Below are positions 5,899 to 9,427 of a stretch of 9,427 nt of DNA, piece by piece (position 1 is the first letter of the stretch; each line of letters begins with the position of its first letter). A program made the translations under genes and the position numbers. The notes beneath the pieces are model-generated. The model saw only the letters and a list, made by a program, of their open reading frames with translations. It searched no databases and was not told the origin of the DNA. Origin of the DNA: CAZIRO01 sp964541595 (GTDB taxonomy: Bacteria; Acidobacteriota; HRBIN11); assembly GCA_964541595.1 (NCBI GenBank), contig CAZIRO010000115.1, forward strand, positions 1 to 9,427. Direction: 5' to 3'.

Positions 5899-6720
5899 TC
5901 AAACGAGGTCGGCGATGGTGGATTCCATCCGCTGGAAGTAAACGATCCCACCGATGAGCACGATGAGCACCCCCGCAATCGATGCAAGCAGCAGGATATT
6001 CGGTGGACTCCCCTGACCGGTCAACGCCCAGCGGAATCCCTCGATGACGCCAGCCATGGGATTCAGACCGTACAACCAGCGGAACTTTTCCGGCACGATA
6101 CTACTCGGATAAACGACCGGCGATGCGAACATCCAGAACTGAATGAGGAACGGTACGGCATACCGGACGTCACGGTAGATCGCGTTCAAAGCGGACAACC
6201 AGAGTCCACAGGCGAACGCGGTCAACACAGCAAGCAGAAGAAATCCGGGTAACAGCAGAGTGGCCGTTGTCGGGACCATCCCGTAGAAGAGCATCATGCC
6301 GATGAGGATGGTAAACGCAATCCCGAAATCGACGAGACCGGACGTGACGGCGGCCATCGGGAGGATGATCCGGGGGAAATAGACCTTGGTGATGACGCGC
6401 TGGTGTTCGACCATGGTGTTTGTCGCATTTTGCAGGGCATTGGCGAAGTACATCCACGGCAGGAGTGCGCTGTAATAGAACACGGGGTAGGGGATGCCAT
6501 TGGACGGGATTTTTGCGAGTTTCCCGAAGAACAGCGTGAACACGACCATCGTAAAAAACGGCTGGATGATGGCCCATGCGGCGCCGATCACGGTTTGTTT
6601 GTAGCGGACTTTGATATCGCGCCACACGAAGAAGTAAAGCAGCTCGCGGTACTGCCAGATCTCCTGGAGGTCAAGGTCCCACCATCCGCGTTTCGGCCGG
6701 ATGATCGTGACGGTGGTCAT
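5899..6720 (-). CDS. ABC-2 type polysaccharide export permease (Wzm/TagG-like)
   Basis: A 273-residue inner-membrane permease of the ABC-2 family that exports O-antigen, capsule or teichoic-acid-type polymers together with an ATPase. The family signature runs from FVWRDIKVRYKQ through TVIGAAW to an FFTMVVFTLFFGKL membrane segment. About six membrane segments are visible: near 45-66, 76-95, 120-145, 152-175, 190-212 and 243-262. The length is normal and the C terminus intact. The usual partner, a Wzt/TagH-like ATPase gene, does not follow; the S23 cassette begins at the stop codon instead, and the next gene is the sulfurylase/kinase. Upstream is the divergent region at 6721-6981. No strong ribosome binding site is visible at the ATG. 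Substrate cannot be inferred. Confidence 0.94.
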   Translation of the reverse strand: MTTVTIIRPKRGWWDLDLQEIWQYRELLYFFVWRDIKVRYKQTVIGAAWAIIQPFFTMVVFTLFFGKLAKIPSNGIPYPVFYYSALLPWMYFANALQNATNTMVEHQRVITKVYFPRIILPMAAVTSGLVDFGIAFTILIGMMLFYGMVPTTATLLLPGFLLLAVLTAFACGLWLSALNAIYRDVRYAVPFLIQFWMFASPVVYPSSIVPEKFRWLYGLNPMAGVIEGFRWALTGQGSPPNILLLASIAGVLIVLIGGIVYFQRMESTIADLV

Positions 6721-6981
6721 AGGCTTAGCAGTCCATTTCCCAGATGATGCCCCCTTTGGGCACAGCCGTGTCCACGGGATCGTTCATTGCAGACGGTATC
6801 CATGAAATCCCGGACCCGCCGTATCTCACCCTGTCAATATTCAACCACATCATCAATTTTATACAATCTTTCCATACCCAAAATTTCGAAATTTGTACTT
6901 CGAAGTTCGAAATATATTCATTCTAACTTTACTGCTCTCGCTATGTAAGTCCCATTGTCCAGGAGGAGAGAATTATACACC
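6721..6981. other. AT-rich divergent region before the permease
   Basis: No gene is recognised. The segment 6835-6935 is clearly more AT-rich than anything else in the window and should hold start signals for transcription to the left (permease) or right. A TACAAT at 6862-6867 with a weak TTCAAC 16 bases earlier is a possible plus-strand promoter. At its right end AGGAGGAG (6961-6968) precedes an ATG at 6982 by an unusually long 13 bases. Confidence 0.4.
6881..6911. promoter_or_regulatory. Cluster of TTCGAA palindromes, possible operator
   Basis: Three TTCGAA hexamers fall within 27 bp (6885, 6899 and 6906). The first is the centre of a perfect 14-bp palindrome (6881-6894, AAATTTCGAAATTT) and the second of a perfect 10-bp one (6897-6906, ACTTCGAAGT). 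First and second centres are 14 bp apart. This is typical of sites for a dimeric repressor. The regulator is unknown. Confidence 0.45.
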
Positions 6982-7101
6982 ATGCAACTGATGAGGTCAA
7001 GAAATTCGTGGATGGATATTATACAGGCGGGGCAGCGGGAGTGTCAAGTTGGTGGGGGTTCTGGGATCGGGACAGGCAATGGGACATGCGTACCACCGGG
7101 T

Positions 7102-7126
7102 CCACCGGTATGCCGGTGGCCACCGG
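7102..7126. repeat. Overlapping perfect palindromes at the head of a heptamer array
   Basis: CCACCGG (7102-7108) and CCGGTGG (7113-7119) form a perfect hairpin with a TATG loop. The right arm is also the left half of a perfect 14-bp palindrome, CCGGTGGCCACCGG (7113-7126), which runs into the first heptamer. Confidence 0.75.
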
Positions 7127-7215
7127 TCTCCGGTCCAGGGTGTCGGGTGTCAGGTCTCGGGTCCCAGGTGTCAGGTGGCAGGTATCCGGGACGGGGGACG
7201 GAAGACAGGGGACGG
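7125..7215 (+). repeat. Heptamer array that changes family in phase
   Basis: Thirteen 7-nt units in perfect phase. The first nine are of the GGTGTCA/GGTCTCG type and the last four of the GGGACGG type, with the switch at 7188 and no loss of register. The two families elsewhere form separate arrays. Confidence 0.9.
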
Positions 7216-7280
7216 GGCACGCATGGGCGGGGGATCGCGTATGACCGCATGGGAACCCACGATGTCCCATGGCCTGTCCC

Positions 7281-7322
7281 GGTTTCAGGGTGGGGGTTGG
7301 GTTCAGGTCTCAGGTCCTCAGA
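7281..7322 (+). repeat. Degenerate heptamer stretch
   Basis: GGTTTCA, two G-rich variants, then GGTCTCA and a shifted copy. It resembles the array at 7125 but has lost strict phase. Confidence 0.5.
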
Positions 7323-7591
7323 TCCCGGGTGGCGGACAGAGGGTGGGTATTTGTTCACGCATGGTGATATCTGGAGACCATCAGGACACCCGGGACTGTC
7401 ACATATCTGTGACGTTTATGCGAAAAATATGTCGCGATTTCGTGACCCGAAAAATGGTTTCCATCACGGATATCCGGAAAGTCTTGTTCATGACGTTTTG
7501 TTTCACCACGGCAACGTGGAGAACCCAGGGGCATGGCACGAAAATTGCTCCCTTACATTTCTGAATTCGGGTGCCCGGGAGTGCGGACCGG

Positions 7592-7635
7592 GGGATCCCA
7601 TCATCGGGATCCCGCGCATCGCTACACGATACAAT
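7592..7635 (+). promoter_or_regulatory. Possible promoter with twin GGGATCCC sites
   Basis: Two perfect GGGATCCC palindromes (7592-7599 and 7606-7613) lie 14 bp apart centre to centre and could also pair as a hairpin with a 6-nt loop. A good -10 box, TACAAT, follows at 7630-7635, about 25 bases before the ATG of the next gene. No -35 box is present at the right distance; the palindromes occupy that place, which would fit an activator- or repressor-controlled promoter. Confidence 0.4.
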
Positions 7636-7647
7636 ATTGCGACAGGT

Positions 7648-7656
7648 AGGAGGTGA
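7648..7656 (+). promoter_or_regulatory. Full-length Shine-Dalgarno sequence
   Basis: AGGAGGTGA is fully complementary to the 3' end of 16S rRNA and lies four bases before the ATG at 7661. It is the strongest ribosome binding site in the window and fixes that start over upstream in-frame GTG/ATG options. Confidence 0.9.
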
Positions 7657-7660
7657 AGTC

Positions 7661-8197
7661 ATGACGGTATTGGAATCCAAATCCGGAAACGCATTCGATT
7701 TCGATCGCAGGAACGGACGGGATCGTGACGTTCTGAACCGTATCGCCGATGAACCCACACTGGTGCTGCCCACCTCGAGTTCATCGGTTCAGGAACCGTT
7801 TGAAGAACATGCAGCGTCGCGCCCCACACGAGAATACGTGCAGACGATACACGGAATCCTCCAGAGTTTACAAAACCATGCCGCAGCGACAGATTGCAAA
7901 CTGCGAGAATGGATCTCGCAGGCGAACCGAACGGACGATTTCTGGGTGCGCGTCAACCTCGCGCAACTGCTCGCGAAGATCCATGCTGGTGAAGAGATCT
8001 GGGGACGGTTAGTCATTGCGTGGTTGCGGAAGGCCGCTTTAAAGAAATCCAACTGGACGGAAGACCTTGTCTACTGGGCGCTAAAAGGCTGGCCGCAACT
8101 GTTTATCAAATCGGAAATCGGTTACGCGCTGGCGCTGCTGCATCCGCAGGCACTGTCCATCGGGTTATTGCGCTATCTGGAACAAAGGGGAGTATGA
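7661..8197 (+). CDS. Unknown 178-aa protein
   Basis: I do not recognise this protein. The start is secure because of the ideal ribosome binding site before it. The first 60 residues or so are polar and probably disordered, with a run of four serines. From about residue 65 the sequence is helical, with several tryptophans on helix faces (KLREWISQ, DFWVRVNLAQLLAKI, IWGRLVIAWLRKAAL, LVYWALKGWPQLF). It has one cysteine, no signal peptide and no clear membrane segment, so it is probably cytoplasmic. The helical pairs resemble HEAT-like or adaptor folds, but this is only an impression. It is the only plus-strand gene, is convergent with moeA, and has heptamer arrays both before and immediately after it (8205). 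Confidence 0.78.
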   Translation: MTVLESKSGNAFDFDRRNGRDRDVLNRIADEPTLVLPTSSSSVQEPFEEHAASRPTREYVQTIHGILQSLQNHAAATDCKLREWISQANRTDDFWVRVNLAQLLAKIHAGEEIWGRLVIAWLRKAALKKSNWTEDLVYWALKGWPQLFIKSEIGYALALLHPQALSIGLLRYLEQRGV

Positions 8198-8204
8198 TGT
8201 TGTC

Positions 8205-8320
8205 GGTCCCGGGTGTCGGGGATCAGGTCTCGGGTCCCAGGTGTCAGGTGTCAGGTCTCAGGTCTCGGGTGTCAGGTGTTAAGTGCCAGGTGTCAGGTGT
8301 CGGGTCTCAGGGGTCAGGTG
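8205..8320 (+). repeat. Heptamer array, GGTGTCA/GGTCTCG type
   Basis: Sixteen complete 7-nt units in unbroken phase (8205-8316) and a partial one. Each is a variant of GGTGTCA or GGTCTCG. It starts eight bases after the stop of the unknown gene, and it is the longest array in the window. Confidence 0.93.
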
Positions 8321-8327
8321 GATAGAA

Positions 8328-8489
8328 ACCACAGAGGCACGAAGGACACGGAGAAATCGGACAATCGTCTTATGCGTGCATTGGGGAAATGGACCAATGT
8401 GGATCCGGTGGGTCCCCTGTTCCATTACCTGTCCCGATCTCAGTATAACATGTTAATCAAATCCTCCGTGTTCTCTGTGCCTCCGTGGT
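8328..8489. repeat. Long inverted repeat (ACCACAGAGGCAC type), MITE-like
   Basis: Arms of about 30 nt at 8328-8357 and 8460-8489 match at 24 of 30 positions in inverted orientation. The left arm starts ACCACAGAGGCAC and the right, on the other strand, ACCACGGAGGCAC. Between them lie about 100 bp with no gene. The right arm is inside the 3' end of moeA. Similar sequences are common dispersed repeats in environmental bacterial genomes (from memory). Confidence 0.88.
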
Positions 8490-9427
8490 AGTATGAACAA
8501 GCAGGTCCAGCGGGAACATTCCGGGGAAAATCGCCGGCACCGTTGTCCCAGCCTCCCATGTGGTTTTCGGCGGTATCCGAACGATCGCATGAGCCCGCGC
8601 CGTTGGCCACACGAGATGGGAACCCTGCGGTCCTGCCGGCCAGGCAATCCAGTGGTCTCCCTCAATACGGACGGTACACCGCACGAACCATTCGCGGGGT
8701 CCGCGGTTCGTGACCGTTTCAGTCAACGTGACCGGAAACGTGCACGGCAGTTCGCCGTTATACCCCTGGATCCACCACAACCACGGATAAACGAGAATCT
8801 CAAAACAGGTCCATGCGGATGCCGGATTCCCCGGCAGTCCGAACACCCAGCGGTCATCGCGGGTGCCGATCCATACGGGTTTCCCCGGTTTGATCCGCAA
8901 TCCCTGGACCACCGGTGTGATCTCGAGTTCTGTCCACACGGTCTTCACGAAATCGTATGCCCCAACGGAGACCCCACCGGACGTGATCACGGCATCGTAT
9001 GTTTCCAGGGCTTCCCGGAAAAACGTCCGCATTGTGTCCGGCCGGTCCGGCAGGAACCGCGCCCGCTCGCAGGGGATTCCCAGTTCGTGCAGGCGCAGCA
9101 TGATGAGATAGCTGTTACTTTCCCAGATCTGACCGTTGTTCAGAGGTTTTCCGGGTTCGACCAGTTCATCTCCGGTGGCGACGACGAGCACCCTGGGGGG
9201 TCGATACACGCGCACCGTCGCGCGACCGGTATGGGCGATCAATGCGATCGCGCGGGCGTCCAGAAACCGACCGGGTACAAGCAGTTCGGTCCCCGCGGTA
9301 AAATCTTCCCCCGCCTGGCGCACGTTTTCTCCGGGACGAACCGCACGTGAGATCCGTACCCGATCTTCGGTAAACGTGGTATCTTCCTGTGGAATCACGC
9401 TATCCGCACCGGGCGGTATGGGTGCTC
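8457..9427 (-). CDS. moeA: Molybdopterin molybdenumtransferase MoeA (5' end outside window)
   Basis: MoeA inserts molybdate into adenylylated molybdopterin, the last common step of molybdenum cofactor synthesis, in the cytoplasm. The gene runs off the window on its 5' side; the first codons in view read APIPPGADSV followed by IPQEDT, the usual MoeA context about 100 residues in. Family motifs follow: GDELVEPGKPLNNGQIWESN, ITSGGVSVGAYDFV, GLRIKPGKPVWIG and GLPGNPASA. The C-terminal domain is present. The last 11 residues or so (about HTTTEAQRTRRI) are translated from the right arm of the inverted repeat at 8328-8489, so the natural C terminus has been replaced or extended. The rest looks intact and functional. 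It converges on the unknown plus-strand gene. Confidence 0.95.
   Translation of the reverse strand, partial: APIPPGADSVIPQEDTTFTEDRVRISRAVRPGENVRQAGEDFTAGTELLVPGRFLDARAIALIAHTGRATVRVYRPPRVLVVATGDELVEPGKPLNNGQIWESNSYLIMLRLHELGIPCERARFLPDRPDTMRTFFREALETYDAVITSGGVSVGAYDFVKTVWTELEITPVVQGLRIKPGKPVWIGTRDDRWVFGLPGNPASAWTCFEILVYPWLWWIQGYNGELPCTFPVTLTETVTNRGPREWFVRCTVRIEGDHWIAWPAGPQGSHLVWPTARAHAIVRIPPKTTWEAGTTVPAIFPGMFPLDLLVHTTTEAQRTRRI

Larger units (their letters stand above)
6982..7656 (+). other. Doubtful ORF / long leader before the unknown plus-strand gene
   Basis: From the ATG at 6982 a frame of 224 codons stays open through two repeat zones and stops at 7656, inside the ribosome binding site of the next gene. 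The first 20 residues (starting MQLMRSRNSWMDIIQ) could be a real N terminus. The middle is Gly/Pro/Arg-rich translated repeat, and the last 100 residues (many His, Trp, Pro) look unlike a folded protein. Better explanations are a short gene broken by repeat insertion, or an untranslated region. I recognise no family. Confidence 0.22.

Noticed and set aside
7125..8320. CRISPR array
   Set aside because: The repeats are contiguous 7-nt units without spacers, and no cas gene is present.
8493..9350. A 285-codon plus-strand frame opposite moeA
   Set aside because: Antisense shadow of moeA, which has clear motifs on the other strand.

Overview
This window is a bacterial chromosomal segment of moderate-to-high GC, probably from an uncultivated lineage. 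No gene in it fixes the phylum, so I do not name one. It carries six confident genes (SWIM zinc-finger protein, HicB, HicA, fused ATP sulfurylase/APS kinase, ABC-2 polysaccharide-type permease, and MoeA cut by the window end). It also carries a four-helix-bundle (S23/IVP family) gene, a remnant of a second one, and one unknown 178-aa gene on the plus strand.

Layout: 1-475 composite repeat and unassigned DNA; 476-2290 SWIM protein (-); 2291-2741 repeats, the S23 remnant and a doubtful 57-aa ORF; 2742-3147 hicBA (-); 3148-3563 promoter and repeats; 3564-5297 sat-cysC fusion (-); 5330-5892 an S23 gene between two inverted heptamer arrays; 5899-6720 ABC permease (-); 6721-7660 a long divergent region with palindromes, heptamer arrays and a doubtful ORF; 7661-8197 unknown gene (+); 8198-8456 heptamer array and a long inverted repeat; 8457-9427 moeA (-, partial).

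The striking property is the intergenic DNA. Nearly every gap holds tandem repeats with a 7-nt period, in at least four sequence families: GGACGGG/AGACCGG, GGTGTCA/GGTCTCG, CTGTTCA, and a degenerate GCGAATG/TCGGATT core. Some are joined to other dispersed modules, including an inverted repeat built on ACGCAGAT and another built on ACCACAGAGGCAC. Two copies of one composite (1-232 and 3217-3427) differ by exactly 21 bp, which is three heptamers. Both S23 sequences, one intact and one truncated, are bracketed by heptamer arrays. This suggests a link between the S23/four-helix-bundle protein and the repeat family, which is the best candidate here for an undescribed system.

The repeats also rewrite gene ends. 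They supply the last residues of the sulfurylase/kinase and of MoeA, the first 30 or so residues of the S23 protein if it starts at its first ATG, and a spurious upstream extension of the SWIM frame. Because three 7-nt units make 21 nt, such arrays can cross a coding frame without breaking it. The metabolic genes (sulfate activation, molybdenum cofactor synthesis, polysaccharide export) are mutually unconnected as far as the window shows.
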